Positions 45,329-54,953 of a stretch of 64,000 nucleotides of DNA are shown in pieces. The position numbers were made by a program, and so were the translations under genes. This DNA is from Caulobacter sp. (GTDB taxonomy: Bacteria > Pseudomonadota > Alphaproteobacteria > Caulobacterales > Caulobacteraceae). The stretch is from positions 186,001 through 250,000 of the forward strand of contig JAUXVF010000027.1 of assembly GCA_030680355.1 (NCBI GenBank), written 5' to 3'. Each line of letters opens with the position of its first letter. The first letter of the stretch is position 1. The notes below the pieces were generated by a model that saw only the letters and a program-made list of their open reading frames with translations, ran no database searches and was not told where the DNA came from.

Positions 45329-46384
45329 CTAACGGATCATCGACCAGTCGAGCGGCTCGCCGAAGGTCAGGTCCCGCGAAGCCGTCTTGCCCAGCACCTT
45401 GCCCAGCGCCGCCGGCGGCAGGCCGTCGCCCGGCCGCACCGACCGCACATTGGCCTTGGTCAGCGTCTCGCCGGCCTTGACCGACGCCGTCACATAGAGC
45501 GAGCGACGGAACTGGCGGTTGGCCGTCTCCGAGCCGAGCAGATCGTAGTGGGCCCGGCCCAGGGCCGACCAGGCGTCGCGGCAGTCGCGAACCAGGGATG
45601 TGAACTCGGCCGGCTCGAGACTGAAGGCCGCGTCGGGACCGCCATCGGACCTGGCCAGGGTGAAATGCTTCTCGATGGCGCAGGCGTCCAGGGCCACGGC
45701 GGCCACGGCGGCGGCGGTTCCCGGCGTGTGGTCCGACAGGCCGACAGGGCAGTCGAACCGGGCGGCCATGTCGGGAATGGTGCGGACGTTGGCGTCCTCG
45801 AAGGTCGCTGGATAACTGGACACGCAATGCAGCAGCAGCACCCCGGCCGCGCCGCCGGCCAGGGCCGCGTCGCGGGCGGCCTCGATCTCGGCCAGATTGG
45901 CCATGCCGGTGGAGATGATCAGCGGCTTGCCCCGCGCCGCCGCGTAGCGGATCAGCGGCAGGTCGACGGCCTCGAAGCTGGCGATCTTGTAGGCCGGCGC
46001 ATTCAGCCCCGCGAGCAGGTCGACCGCCGTCTCGTCGAAAGGGCTGGAGAACAGGGTCACGCCGCGCGCCGCCGCCCGTTCGAACAGCGCGCCGTGCCAC
46101 TCATAGGGCGTCTGGGCTTCGCGATAGAGAGCATGCAGGGTCTGGCCGTCCCACAGGCCGCCCTGAATGCGGAACTCGGGCCGGTCGACATCCAGGGTGA
46201 TGGTGTCGGCGGTGTAGGTCTGGATCTTGATGGCGTCGCAGCCGGTGTCGGCGGCCGCGTCGATCAGGGTCAGGGCGCGGTCGAGGCTGCCGTTGTGATT
46301 GCCCGACAGCTCGCAGATCACATAGGGCGGATGGCCGGGACCGATGCGGCGGCCGGCGATCTCGATCTCGGGGATGGTGGTCAT
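45329..46384 (-). CDS. pseI: Pseudaminic acid synthase
   Basis: 351 residues. The N-terminal (beta/alpha)8 NeuB domain begins PPYVICELSGNHNGSLDRAL then DTGCDAIKIQTYTADTITLD; ELSGNHNGSL and KIQTYTADT are more PseI-like than NeuB- or LegI-like. LFSSPFDETAVDLL, AYKIASFEAVDLPLIRY, STGMANLAEIE and HCVSSYPATFEDAN follow, and a C-terminal SAF (antifreeze-like) domain (AGETLTKANVRSVRPGDGLP) closes it. It condenses phosphoenolpyruvate with the altrose product of PseG to give pseudaminic acid, used for flagellin or capsule glycosylation. Confidence 0.93.
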   Translation of the reverse strand: MTTIPEIEIAGRRIGPGHPPYVICELSGNHNGSLDRALTLIDAAADTGCDAIKIQTYTADTITLDVDRPEFRIQGGLWDGQTLHALYREAQTPYEWHGALFERAAARGVTLFSSPFDETAVDLLAGLNAPAYKIASFEAVDLPLIRYAAARGKPLIISTGMANLAEIEAARDAALAGGAAGVLLLHCVSSYPATFEDANVRTIPDMAARFDCPVGLSDHTPGTAAAVAAVALDACAIEKHFTLARSDGGPDAAFSLEPAEFTSLVRDCRDAWSALGRAHYDLLGSETANRQFRRSLYVTASVKAGETLTKANVRSVRPGDGLPPAALGKVLGKTASRDLTFGEPLDWSMIR

Positions 46385-46436
46385 GGCGGAGCTCGGAACG
46401 CGTGAGTCGAAGCCACTCTAGACCTGTTCGGTCGGT

Positions 46437-46700
46437 TCAGTCGCCGCCTCCATCACCGCCGCCGTCCCCCCAGCCGTCGCCGTCGGCGTAGCTATCGCCA
46501 TTGCTCCACCGGCCATCCGTTATGTCTCTGAGAGGATCCCGTGGCGGGCGCTCGGCCGCGCCTCCTCCGCCACCGCCGCCATCATATCTTCGCAGCCGCT
46601 TCTTTCGGCTGTCGCCCGCCCCTCCGTTGGTCCAGGCGCCCAGGACGACAAAGACCAGGACGAAAGCGACACCGACGATCCACCACCCCGATGAAAACAT
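46437..46700 (-). CDS. Small single-helix membrane protein with Gly/Asp-rich tail
   Basis: 87 residues: MFSSGWWIVGVAFVLVFVVL is a membrane helix, followed by a basic patch (SRKKRLRRY), a Gly run and a low-complexity GDGWGDGGGDGGGD tail. Similar tails occur on small membrane proteins of unknown role in this group of bacteria. The start is uncertain: the ATG at 46724 (MSGGETDHMFSS) is an alternative. It is divergent from trxB by about 60 bp. Confidence 0.6.
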   Translation of the reverse strand: MFSSGWWIVGVAFVLVFVVLGAWTNGGAGDSRKKRLRRYDGGGGGGGAAERPPRDPLRDITDGRWSNGDSYADGDGWGDGGGDGGGD

Positions 46701-46759
46701 GTGATCAGTTTCTCCCCCAGACATCGCATCGGAGCGGAATCATCCCTAGATTAGCCCCC

Positions 46760-47767
46760 ATGTCGAGCACCGCCCCCCGCACCACCCGCTGCCTCATCAT
46801 CGGTTCCGGCCCCGCCGGCTGGACCGCCGCCATCTATGCCGCCCGCGCGCTGCTCAATCCGGTGCTGATCCAGGGCATCCAGCCCGGCGGTCAGCTGACC
46901 ATCACCACCGACGTGGAAAACTATCCGGGCTTCGCCGATGTCATCCAGGGTCCCTGGTTGATGGAGCAGATGGAGGCCCAGGCGCGGCATGTCGGGACCG
47001 AGGTGGTCAACGACATCGTCACCGCCGTCGACCTGTCGCGCCGCCCGTTCGCGATCAAGACCGACAGCGGTCAGGACTGGCTGGCCGAGACGGTGATCAT
47101 CGCCACCGGCGCCCAGGCCAAATGGCTGGGCCTCGAGAGCGAGCAGAAATACCAGGGCTTCGGCGTCTCGGCCTGCGCCACCTGCGACGGCTTCTTCTAT
47201 CGCGGCAAGGCGGTGGTCGTGGTCGGCGGCGGCAACACCGCCGTGGAGGAGGCCCTGTTCCTCACCAACTTCGCCAGCAAGGTCACCGTCGTACACCGCC
47301 GCGACGAGTTCCGGGCCGAGAAGATCCTGCAGGAACGCCTGTTCGCCCACCCCAAGATCGAGGTGATCTGGGACCACGCCATCGACCAGGTCGAGGGCGA
47401 CACCGATCCCATGGGCGTCACCGGCGTGGGGCTGAAGAACGTCAAGTCCGGCGAGACCCGCCAGGTCAAGGCCGACGGCGTGTTCATCGCCATCGGCCAC
47501 GCCCCCTCGTCGGAACTGTTCAGGGGCCAGCTGGAGACCAAGACCGGCGGCTATCTGACGGTCAAGCCCGGCACGACCGGGACCGCCATCGCGGGCGTCT
47601 ACGCCGCCGGCGACGTCACCGACGATGTCTATCGCCAGGCGGTCACGGCCGCGGGCATGGGCTGTATGGCGGCTCTGGAAGCAGCGCGTTTCCTCGCCGA
47701 GGGCGACCATGAGGCCGGCCACAAGCCCGCCGCCCAGGGCGAGGCGCAGAAGATCGGCGCCTGGTGA
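46760..47767 (+). CDS. trxB: Thioredoxin-disulfide reductase
   Basis: 335 residues: FAD motif IIGSGPAGWTAAIYAARA, QPGGQLTITTDVENYPGF, redox pair in SACATCDGFFYRGK (CATC), NADPH motif VVVGGGNTAVEEALFL, and GVYAAGDVTDDVYRQAVTAA near the end. It reduces thioredoxin with NADPH. A GNAT gene begins within its stop codon. Confidence 0.97.
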   Translation: MSSTAPRTTRCLIIGSGPAGWTAAIYAARALLNPVLIQGIQPGGQLTITTDVENYPGFADVIQGPWLMEQMEAQARHVGTEVVNDIVTAVDLSRRPFAIKTDSGQDWLAETVIIATGAQAKWLGLESEQKYQGFGVSACATCDGFFYRGKAVVVVGGGNTAVEEALFLTNFASKVTVVHRRDEFRAEKILQERLFAHPKIEVIWDHAIDQVEGDTDPMGVTGVGLKNVKSGETRQVKADGVFIAIGHAPSSELFRGQLETKTGGYLTVKPGTTGTAIAGVYAAGDVTDDVYRQAVTAAGMGCMAALEAARFLAEGDHEAGHKPAAQGEAQKIGAW

Positions 47768-48246
47768 TCCGGGCGGCGACAGCGGGCGATCATCCGGCCA
47801 TCCGCGCGGTCGTCGCCGCCGCCTTCGGCCAGCCCGACGAGGCCGATCTGGTCGACGCCCTTCGCGCCGACGGCGATGGTCTGGTTGAACTCGTCGCCGT
47901 CGAAGCTGACGCGATCGTCGGCCACATCCTGTTCACCCGCCTGATCACCGACACCGGCGCGCGGTTCGCCGCACTCGCGCCGCTGTCGGTCATGCCCGGT
48001 CGCCAGAAGACCGGGCTCGGCACGATGTTGATGCAGGATGGCCACGCCGCCTGTCGCGCCGCCGGCGTTGAGGCGGTGATCGTGCTGGGCCATCCGGCCT
48101 ACTACCCGCGTGTCGGTTATTCGGCCCAGGCCGCGCGGATGGTGACGGCGCCGTTTTCGGGGCCGTCCTTCATGGCCCTGGCCCTGAGTCCGGGCGCGCT
48201 GGAGACGCCGGTCACCGTGACCTACGCCAGGGCCTTCGGCCTCTAG
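47764..48246 (+). CDS. GNAT-family N-acetyltransferase (YhbS-like)
   Basis: 160 residues. A GTG start overlaps the trxB stop by 4 nt (GTGA), so the two are coupled. LAPLSVMPGRQKTGLGTMLM is the CoA-binding loop (R/QxxGxG), and VIVLGHPAYYPRVGYSAQAA is the GHPxYYPRxGF signature of YhbS-type proteins. Substrate unknown. Confidence 0.9.
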   Translation: MIRAATAGDHPAIRAVVAAAFGQPDEADLVDALRADGDGLVELVAVEADAIVGHILFTRLITDTGARFAALAPLSVMPGRQKTGLGTMLMQDGHAACRAAGVEAVIVLGHPAYYPRVGYSAQAARMVTAPFSGPSFMALALSPGALETPVTVTYARAFGL

Positions 48247-49436
48247 TTCGGGCGGGCCAGGGGCAGGTTCCCGGCCGTGACGTCAAGCGTCGGCGGCGCG
48301 GCCTGGGCCGGGCGCGGCGGCGCGGTCGCCTCGTCCAGCCGCTTGAGCCGGGCGTTGATCTCGGCCACCTCCGCCGGAGTCGGCGGGCGCCGGGCCGGCT
48401 GAAGGGCGCCTTCGATCCGGATCCCCTGGCCGCCCGCCGGGTCGGGAATCTGAACGGCGTAGGTGCGACTCTCCCCGGCGACGGCCAGGGTCACGGTCCG
48501 CGTCGCGGGGCCGGCCAGCCTGGCGTCTCCGGTCAGGCCGCTGCCCTGGATGCGCTCGTCCAACCCCTGCAGGATGGCCAGAGACAGGTTGTTCTCGCCA
48601 CCGGCGTAGCGGCCGGAGAAGGCCGCCGGCGATCCGGACGGGCCGGTCCAGCGATAGAAGATGTGTCGGCCGATCTTGGTGATCTTGTAGAGGGTCGGCG
48701 CCCAGTAGGGGGCCACGTAGTCGGCGTGATAGTGGGTGGCGGTGCCGACCGGCGCCAGGACGAATCCGCCCAGGGCGCTGTGAGCCACGCCCCGCGCCCG
48801 CGCCCAGAGCACAGGGTTGGGCGTGCGCGCCAGGGACCCGTCGCAGGTGAAGCTGAACTGGCAGCCGGTGAGCCGCTGCGATCCCTCATAGACCACGCCG
48901 CAGACCGACTTGGGATAGCCCGGATGGCGCAGGCGGTTGAGCACCGTCTGGGCCACCGCCTGCATGCCCTCGACCGGTTCGACGGCGGCTTCGTAGTAGA
49001 TGGCCTGGGTCAGACAGTCCTCGGCCCGGGCGCGATCCTCGGTCGAGGCCTTGAGGATGAACGGCCGGGCGGGCGGCGTCGGTTCGTCGCCATAAGGTTT
49101 GAGCGCGTTGATCAGCAGCGCGTCGCTGCTTTCGAGGGTCAGATCGCCGAGGGTGGGGATGCGCGCCAGATCGTAGCTGGTCCAGCCGACCACCCGCCCC
49201 CAGGGGTCGGCCCCGGCAGCCGGATCATGCCGACGGGCCAGGGCCAGCATGGCCGGGTCCATGTCGGCGACCAGCCGCGCCAGGGCCGCGTTGGACAGGC
49301 CCCGGGCGACGGCGGCGACGCCGTCGACCCGGCCCGTTCCGGCCTTGACCCGGTAGTTGGTCATGCAGCCCGAAAGGCCGATCGCCACAAGGGCGATCAC
49401 AACCCGCCGAACGCCCTGACCAATCCCCCGGGTCAA
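48243..49436 (-). CDS. SleB-type cell wall hydrolase, lipoprotein (paralogue 1)
   Basis: 397 residues starting at a TTG (49434-49436) with GAGAAG upstream, giving a lipoprotein signal RRVVIALVAIGLSGC (lipobox LSGC). The central Hydrolase_2 domain has EDCLTQAIYYEA with the catalytic Glu, AVAQTVLNRLRHPGYPKSVC, TGCQFSFTCDG and GTATHYHADYVAP. It should cleave peptidoglycan. The C-terminal part is Pro/Ala-rich. A second copy is at 60992-62194. It follows dps by 6 nt and overlaps the convergent GNAT gene by 4 nt. Confidence 0.9.
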   Translation of the reverse strand: MTRGIGQGVRRVVIALVAIGLSGCMTNYRVKAGTGRVDGVAAVARGLSNAALARLVADMDPAMLALARRHDPAAGADPWGRVVGWTSYDLARIPTLGDLTLESSDALLINALKPYGDEPTPPARPFILKASTEDRARAEDCLTQAIYYEAAVEPVEGMQAVAQTVLNRLRHPGYPKSVCGVVYEGSQRLTGCQFSFTCDGSLARTPNPVLWARARGVAHSALGGFVLAPVGTATHYHADYVAPYWAPTLYKITKIGRHIFYRWTGPSGSPAAFSGRYAGGENNLSLAILQGLDERIQGSGLTGDARLAGPATRTVTLAVAGESRTYAVQIPDPAGGQGIRIEGALQPARRPPTPAEVAEINARLKRLDEATAPPRPAQAAPPTLDVTAGNLPLARPN

Positions 49437-49442
49437 TCGCGC

Positions 49443-49922
49443 CTACTTCTCGCCGAGCGTGGCGCGCAGCATCCAGGCGTGCTTTTCGTGAACCGTCAGC
49501 CGCTGGGTGGCCAGATCGACGGAGACGTCGTCGCCGGCCGCCTCGCCGACCTCGATCAGATCGCGCAGGGTGGCCACCACGGTCTCGTGGTCGCTCTTCA
49601 GTTCCGACACCATGCCTTCCCAGTCCTTTTCGGGATCGCCGTCCTTGACGGCGGTCAGATTACCGAAGGCGGCGGCGGACTGCGGCGCGAACTGGCCAAG
49701 GGCCCGGATCCGCTCGGCGATCACGTCCAGGGCCTGCCACTGCTCGGTGTACTGGTCCATGAACAGCGCGTGCAGGGACGAGAAGTTGGGGCCCCGGACA
49801 TTCCAGTGATAGCCGTGCGTCTTCTGATAGACGGCGTAGGTGTCGGCGAGGACCTTCGAGAGGCTCTGGGCGACGGCGGCGCGGTCCTTGGCGGCGATAC
49901 CGGTGTCGATCTTCGTGGCCAT
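49443..49922 (-). CDS. dps: Dps-family ferritin-like DNA-protection protein
   Basis: 159 residues: a four-helix bundle with ferroxidase ligands in KTHGYHWNVRGPNFSSLHAL and FMDQYTEQWQALDVIAERIR (H, D/E, E pattern of Dps), and HEKHAWMLRATLGEK at the end. Start ATG 49922 with AAAGGA upstream; the frame stays open to 49979 without a site. It stores iron and protects DNA from peroxide. The SleB-like gene follows 6 nt downstream. Confidence 0.94.
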   Translation of the reverse strand: MATKIDTGIAAKDRAAVAQSLSKVLADTYAVYQKTHGYHWNVRGPNFSSLHALFMDQYTEQWQALDVIAERIRALGQFAPQSAAAFGNLTAVKDGDPEKDWEGMVSELKSDHETVVATLRDLIEVGEAAGDDVSVDLATQRLTVHEKHAWMLRATLGEK

Positions 49923-50069
49923 GTGGCAAATCCTTTCACTGTTCAGTCGGGATGTAGGGTCGGAGGTACAGTCGGCCAAGGCCGCGCTCCCCCTCCCCCT
50001 TGCCTAACGCATGACGCGCCAAAGGGTTTGCACGACCACCCCTGAAGGTCTATATCTGTCTTGCAACTT

Positions 50070-50086
50070 TTGCTCATTTGTAGCAT
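50070..50086. promoter_or_regulatory. Operator 1 of the nadABC operon, inside the promoter
   Basis: TTGCTCATTTGTAGCAT matches operator 2 (ATGCTCA-N3-TGAGCAT) at 12 of 14 arm positions. It lies between a candidate -35 (TTGCAA, 50061-50066) and -10 (CATAAG, 50084-50089; spacer 17), so a bound repressor would block RNA polymerase. The regulator is likely the alphaproteobacterial NAD repressor NadQ; that name is inferred from context. Confidence 0.7.
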
Positions 50087-50142
50087 AAGTAGCCTGCGCC
50101 GGGGTGGAGCGATCCGCTTCCGGCGTTTTACAGGCCCCTGAA

Positions 50143-50159
50143 ATGCTCAGTTTGAGCAT
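50143..50159. promoter_or_regulatory. Operator 2 of the nadABC operon
   Basis: ATGCTCAGTTTGAGCAT is a perfect inverted repeat (7-bp arms, 3-bp centre). It lies between the promoter and nadA, only 1-2 bp before the ribosome site at 50161, and 73 bp (seven helical turns) centre to centre from operator 1. Confidence 0.8.
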
Positions 50160-50172
50160 AAGGAGGATCGAG

Positions 50173-51258
50173 ATGGCCGACGGAAACACCCGCTTTGACT
50201 TCAGCCCCGACGTGGAGGCTGCCGTCGCTCCGATCTGGGAGCGAGTCAAAAGCCGCGTCACGCCCCTGGAGTGGCAGATTCACGCGCCGCTGATCGCGCA
50301 GATCAATCGTATCAAGCGCGAGAAGAACGCGGTCATCCTGGCCCACAACTACATGACGCCCGAGATCTTCCACGGGGTCGGCGACTATGTCGGCGACAGC
50401 CTGGGTCTGGCCCGCGAGGCCGCCCGTTCGGACGCGACGATCATCGTTCAGGCCGGCGTCCATTTCATGGCCGAGACCAGCAAGGTGCTCTGCCCTGACA
50501 AGACCATCCTGATCCCCGACCTGCGCGCCGGCTGCAGCCTGGCCAGCTCGATCACCGGCGCCGACGTGCGGCTGATCAAGCAGCGCTATCCGGGTCTGCC
50601 GGTGGTCACCTATGTCAACACCACCGCCGAGGTGAAGGCCGAGACCGACATCTGCTGCACCAGCGCCAACGCCGTTCAGGTCGTCGAATGGGCGGCCCGC
50701 GAGTGGGGCGTCGACCGGGTGATCCTGATCCCCGACGAGTTCCTGGCCCGCAATGTCGCCGCCCAGACCGATGTGAAGATCATCGCCTGGCAGGGCCGTT
50801 GCGAGGTGCATGAGCGGTTCAACGCCCAGGACGTCGCCGACATGCGCGCCGCCTACCCCGGCGCCGAGATCCTCGCCCACCCCGAATGCCCCGAAGAGGT
50901 GCTGGCCGCCGCGGACTTCGCCGGCTCGACCGCGGCCATGACCGACTATGTCGTGGCCCGCCGGCCGAAGCAGGTGGTGCTGCTGACCGAATGCTCGATG
51001 GCCAGCAACATCGCCGCCGACACACCCGAGGTCGAGTTCCTCGGCCCGTGCAATCTGTGCCCGCACATGAAGCGCATCACCCTGCAGAACATCCTCGACG
51101 CCCTGGTCAAGGAGCAGTTCAAGGTCACCGTCGATCCGGTGCTGGCCGACCGCGCCCGCCTGGCCGTGCAGCGGATGGTCGACCTGCCGCCGCCCGCCGT
51201 CCCCGCGCGTTACGACATGATCAAGGCCCGGCATCACGTCGATGTCGAGCTGATCTGA
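50173..51258 (+). CDS. nadA: Quinolinate synthase A
   Basis: 361 residues. The three [4Fe-4S] cysteines are in [18 protein letters not shown] and [30 protein letters not shown] and HPECPEEV are further NadA signatures. It condenses iminoaspartate with dihydroxyacetone phosphate to quinolinate. The AAGGAGG site (50161-50166) fixes the start at 50173; the frame continues upstream through the operator. First gene of nadA-nadB-nadC. Confidence 0.97.
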   Translation: MADGNTRFDFSPDVEAAVAPIWERVKSRVTPLEWQIHAPLIAQINRIKREKNAVILAHNYMTPEIFHGVGDYVGDSLGLAREAARSDATIIVQAGVHFMAETSKVLCPDKTILIPDLRAGCSLASSITGADVRLIKQRYPGLPVVTYVNTTAEVKAETDICCTSANAVQVVEWAAREWGVDRVILIPDEFLARNVAAQTDVKIIAWQGRCEVHERFNAQDVADMRAAYPGAEILAHPECPEEVLAAADFAGSTAAMTDYVVARRPKQVVLLTECSMASNIAADTPEVEFLGPCNLCPHMKRITLQNILDALVKEQFKVTVDPVLADRARLAVQRMVDLPPPAVPARYDMIKARHHVDVELI

Positions 51259-51269
51259 AAGGCGCCGCG

Positions 51270-52790
51270 ATGACCGAGCGTATCCATCATGACGGCGTGC
51301 TGGTCGTCGGCGCGGGCCTCGCCGGCCTGACCGCCGCCCTGGCCGCCGCGCCGCGCAAGGCGCTGGTGCTGTCGCCGACGCCGCTCAACGAGGGCTGTTC
51401 CTCGGCCTGGGCCCAGGGCGGCATGGCCGCGGCCCTCGGCGCCGACGACAACCCCGCCCTGCACGCCGCCGACACCCTGGCCGCCGGCGCCGGGCTGTGC
51501 GACCCGGCGATGGTCGAGATCCTGACCCGCGAGGGCCCTGACGCCGTCCGCCACCTGGCCGACCTCGGCGCGCCGTTTGACCGCACCGACGACGGCGGTT
51601 TCGCCCAGAGCCTGGAAGCCGCCCACAGCCGCGCCCGCGTGGCCCGGGTCAAGGGCGACCAGGCCGGCCGCGAAATCATGCGGGCGATGACCGTCGCCAC
51701 CTACGCCTCGACCCAGGTCAGCGTTCTGGCCGGGGTCCGCGTTCGCCGCCTGCTGCAGGATGGCGAAGGCCGCGTGCGCGGCGTGCTGGCCGAACGCGAC
51801 GGCCGACTGGTCGAAATTCTCGCCCCGGCCACGGTGCTGGCCACCGGCGGGCTGGGCGGTCTCTATGCCGTGACCACCACCCCGGCCGAGGTGCGCGGCG
51901 AGGGTCTGGGCCTGGCCGCCCTGGCCGGCGCCCTGATCGCCGACCCGGAGTTCGTGCAGTTCCATCCCACGGCCATCGACATCGGCCGCGACCCGGCCCC
52001 GCTGGCCACCGAGGCCCTGCGCGGCGAGGGGGCGAAGCTGGTCAATGCGGCGGGCGAGGCCTTCATGGCCGCCTATGACCCGGCCGCCGAACTGGCCCCG
52101 CGCGACATCGTCGCCCGCGCCATCCACACCGAAATCGAGGCCGGTCGCCCGGTCTTCCTCGACGCCCGGGCCGCCGTCGGCAACCACTTCCCCGACGAGT
52201 TTCCGGCCGTCTTCGCCGCGTGTATGAGCGCCGGCGTCGACCCGCGCCGCCAGCCCATCCCTGTCGCCCCCGCCTGCCACTATCACATGGGCGGGGTAGT
52301 CACCGACGCGCACGGCGCCACGACCCTGGAGGGTCTGTTCGGGGCCGGGGAATGCACCGCCACTGGCATCCACGGCGCCAACCGTCTGGCCTCCAACTCC
52401 CTGCTCGAGGCCGCCGTGTTCGGCGCCAGGGCCGGGGCCGCGGCGCGTGAGCTGGACGCCCCCACCGGCCGCGTCATCAGCGGCGACCCCCTGCCCGACC
52501 TGCCCGCCGCCGCCTTCGCCGACCTGCGCCGCCAGATGAGCCGGGGCGCCGGGGTAATCCGCGACGCCGCGGGCCTGACCCGGCTGGTCGAGGGTGTCGA
52601 GACCCTGAAACGCGCGCATGGCCAGGGCCCGGTGCTGATCGCCGCCGGTCTGGTCGCCGAATGCGCCCTGGCCCGTCGCGAAAGCCGCGGCGCCCACTAT
52701 CGCAGCGACTATCCGGCGGTCGTCGAGCCCGCGAGCCGAACCTTTGTCACCCTGGACGGCCTGCAGGCCCGGAAGGTCGCCGCCGAATGA
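51270..52790 (+). CDS. nadB: L-aspartate oxidase
   Basis: 506-residue flavoprotein of the fumarate reductase/succinate dehydrogenase family: dinucleotide fold [34 protein letters not shown] catalytic region [20 protein letters not shown] and [20 protein letters not shown], then [20 protein letters not shown]. It oxidises aspartate to iminoaspartate for NadA. It starts 11 nt after nadA; its stop overlaps nadC by 4 nt. Confidence 0.96.
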   Translation: MTERIHHDGVLVVGAGLAGLTAALAAAPRKALVLSPTPLNEGCSSAWAQGGMAAALGADDNPALHAADTLAAGAGLCDPAMVEILTREGPDAVRHLADLGAPFDRTDDGGFAQSLEAAHSRARVARVKGDQAGREIMRAMTVATYASTQVSVLAGVRVRRLLQDGEGRVRGVLAERDGRLVEILAPATVLATGGLGGLYAVTTTPAEVRGEGLGLAALAGALIADPEFVQFHPTAIDIGRDPAPLATEALRGEGAKLVNAAGEAFMAAYDPAAELAPRDIVARAIHTEIEAGRPVFLDARAAVGNHFPDEFPAVFAACMSAGVDPRRQPIPVAPACHYHMGGVVTDAHGATTLEGLFGAGECTATGIHGANRLASNSLLEAAVFGARAGAAARELDAPTGRVISGDPLPDLPAAAFADLRRQMSRGAGVIRDAAGLTRLVEGVETLKRAHGQGPVLIAAGLVAECALARRESRGAHYRSDYPAVVEPASRTFVTLDGLQARKVAAE

Positions 52791-53632
52791 TCGCCCCCCT
52801 GCCCGACCTGCTGATCGACCCGGTCGTCCGCGCCGCCCTGGCCGAAGATCTGGGCCGTGCCGGCGACATCACCGCCCTGGCCTGTATCGACGCCGACGCG
52901 CGGCTGCAGGCGACGTTCAGCACGCGCAAGGCCGGAACCATCGCCGGCCTGGACTGCGCCCGGCTGGCTATCCTGGCGCTGGATCCGGAGGCGCGGTTCC
53001 GGCCCCGGGCGCTGGACGGCGACCAGGTCGAGGCGGGGACGATGCTGGCCAAGGTCTCGGCCAACGCCCGGGCCCTGCTGTCGGCCGAGCGCACGGCGCT
53101 GAACCTGCTGGGCCGGCTCAGCGGGGTCGCCACCCTGACGCGCGCCTATGTCGACGCCGTCGAGGGCACGAAGGCCCGCATCACCGACACCCGCAAGACC
53201 ACGCCGGGCCTGCGGGCGCTGGAGAAATACGCTGTCCGCTGCGGCGGCGCGCTCAACCACCGCTTTGGCCTGGATGACGCCATCCTGATCAAGGACAACC
53301 ATGTCGCCGCCTGCGGCGGGGTCGGCGAGGCCATCACCCGCGCCCGCGCCTTCGCCGGCCATCTGGTCAAGGTCGAGTGCGAGGTCGACAGCCTGACCCA
53401 GCTGGCCGAGGCGCTCGACGCCGGGCCGGACGTGGTCATGCTCGACAATTTCAGCCTCAAGGACCTGCGCGTCGCCGTCGGCATGACCGCCGGCCGGGTG
53501 GTGCTGGAGGCCTCCGGCGGGGTCAATCTCGACACCGTCCGCGACATCGCCGAGACCGGCGTCGACGTGATCAGCGTCGGGGCCCTGACGCACTCGGCGA
53601 TGGTGCTGGATATCGGGCTGGACGCGACCTGA
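52787..53632 (+). CDS. nadC: Nicotinate-nucleotide pyrophosphorylase (carboxylating)
   Basis: 281 residues: [37 protein letters not shown], the quinolinate-binding [20 protein letters not shown] then [35 protein letters not shown], and [11 protein letters not shown] with EASGGVNL at the end. It makes nicotinate mononucleotide from quinolinate and PRPP. Last gene of the operon, coupled to nadB by an ATGA overlap. Confidence 0.97.
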   Translation: MIAPLPDLLIDPVVRAALAEDLGRAGDITALACIDADARLQATFSTRKAGTIAGLDCARLAILALDPEARFRPRALDGDQVEAGTMLAKVSANARALLSAERTALNLLGRLSGVATLTRAYVDAVEGTKARITDTRKTTPGLRALEKYAVRCGGALNHRFGLDDAILIKDNHVAACGGVGEAITRARAFAGHLVKVECEVDSLTQLAEALDAGPDVVMLDNFSLKDLRVAVGMTAGRVVLEASGGVNLDTVRDIAETGVDVISVGALTHSAMVLDIGLDAT

Positions 53633-53733
53633 AGGGCGACGCCGCCGCCCTCCCTTTCCCCGCCACGGCCGTGACCCAGGGCTTCATCGACCCGTCCGGC
53701 GAGGCCCGGGCGACTGGCCGAGTCAACGCCGGG

Positions 53734-54864
53734 TCATACGTTCACCAGACCCGCGGCCCGGGCGACCCTGCGCCTGTCCCGACGGCCGACCAGCCAGGCC
53801 TGGACCGGCCGGTCGACGAGGCGATGGAACAGCGCCGCTCCGACAAGGGCGGCCGGAATCGATCCCGCCCACATGGCCCAGTCCATCCAGGGCTCGAGGC
53901 GCAACCGTCCACTCAGCGCCTTCATGCCGCCGAACCAGACCAGGCCGGTCAGGGCGTGGGTGATGAACAGGGCGAAGGACAGTTTGGCCCCCGCCTCGAT
54001 CAGGCGGGAGGGGCGCTGGACCGGCAAACGGCCCAGGGCCAGGACGATGGCGGCGATGGCGAAGATGCTGGGCAGGTCGAACCGGCCGGTCAGCTGCAGC
54101 AGGACCAGCGTGGCCCCCGCCAGCCAAGCCAGCAGCCGGGCCATGCCGACCGACGGCCGGCCCTGCTCCACGACCCGGGCGATACAGACGCCCAACAGGA
54201 ACAGCGGCGCGGTGCGCACCACGCCGAGGCTGAAGTCGAGATCGTAGATGTGGTGCTCAAAAACGCGCAGGCAGATCAGATCGCCGACCATGACGGCCGC
54301 CATGCCCAGGGCCAGCAGGGCCGAGGGACTGACCATCCGGCTGATCCAGCGCCAGGTCAGCGGAAAGGCAGCGTAACACACGACCAGGGCGGACAGCGAC
54401 CAGCTCTGATGGTTCCAGCCACCGCCGCCGGGCAGGCCCCAGGCCTGGACGAGCAGGGCCTGCATGACCATCGCCCTCAGGCTGAAGTGGTCGGGATGGG
54501 CGGGCGCCGCCCCGATCAGGCCCGCCAACAGCACAACCGCCCCCAGGGCGGCCAGCACCATCAACTGGGCCGGCCAGACGCGGGTCAGCCGCTTCTTCAG
54601 GAAATCGCCAAAGCCGATCCGCCCGGCCAGAATGCCCGGCCCATAGGCCCGGCCGAGCACGTAGCCCGACAGGATCAGGAAGAAGTCGGTGGCCAGGTAG
54701 CCGCGGGCAAAGACCGGATGCAGGGCCGCCAGCTCAACCGGCGCATCCGCGCCGAAATGATAGAGCACGATCAGCAGGGCGGCGATGAACCGGAGGGCGT
54801 CGAGGGGGCCGCCGCGCCCCTGCGGGACAGGGTCTGGCGCGGAATGGGACACTACAGGGGGCAA
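53734..54864 (-). CDS. Acyltransferase-3 family membrane protein
   Basis: 376 residues and about ten helices: LDALRFIAALLIVLYHFGAD (catalytic His in YHFG), FFLILSGYVLGRAYG, KKRLTRVWPAQLMV, and WNHQSWSLSALVVCYAAFPL are the usual acyltransferase-3 landmarks. Here there is no SGNH extension. It would O-acylate a surface or periplasmic carbohydrate. The start is uncertain: TTG 54864 has GGAG about 8 nt upstream and I use it, but GTG 54852 is possible. It is divergent from the dioxygenase gene at 54954. Confidence 0.85.
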   Translation of the reverse strand: MPPVVSHSAPDPVPQGRGGPLDALRFIAALLIVLYHFGADAPVELAALHPVFARGYLATDFFLILSGYVLGRAYGPGILAGRIGFGDFLKKRLTRVWPAQLMVLAALGAVVLLAGLIGAAPAHPDHFSLRAMVMQALLVQAWGLPGGGGWNHQSWSLSALVVCYAAFPLTWRWISRMVSPSALLALGMAAVMVGDLICLRVFEHHIYDLDFSLGVVRTAPLFLLGVCIARVVEQGRPSVGMARLLAWLAGATLVLLQLTGRFDLPSIFAIAAIVLALGRLPVQRPSRLIEAGAKLSFALFITHALTGLVWFGGMKALSGRLRLEPWMDWAMWAGSIPAALVGAALFHRLVDRPVQAWLVGRRDRRRVARAAGLVNV

Positions 54865-54953
54865 ACGCTACGCTCCGGACATTACCGGCGCGCCATTGCA
54901 ACGGGCGGGCCCAATCCCATCTGTATCTCATCCTGTTACTTGAAGGCTCCGTC

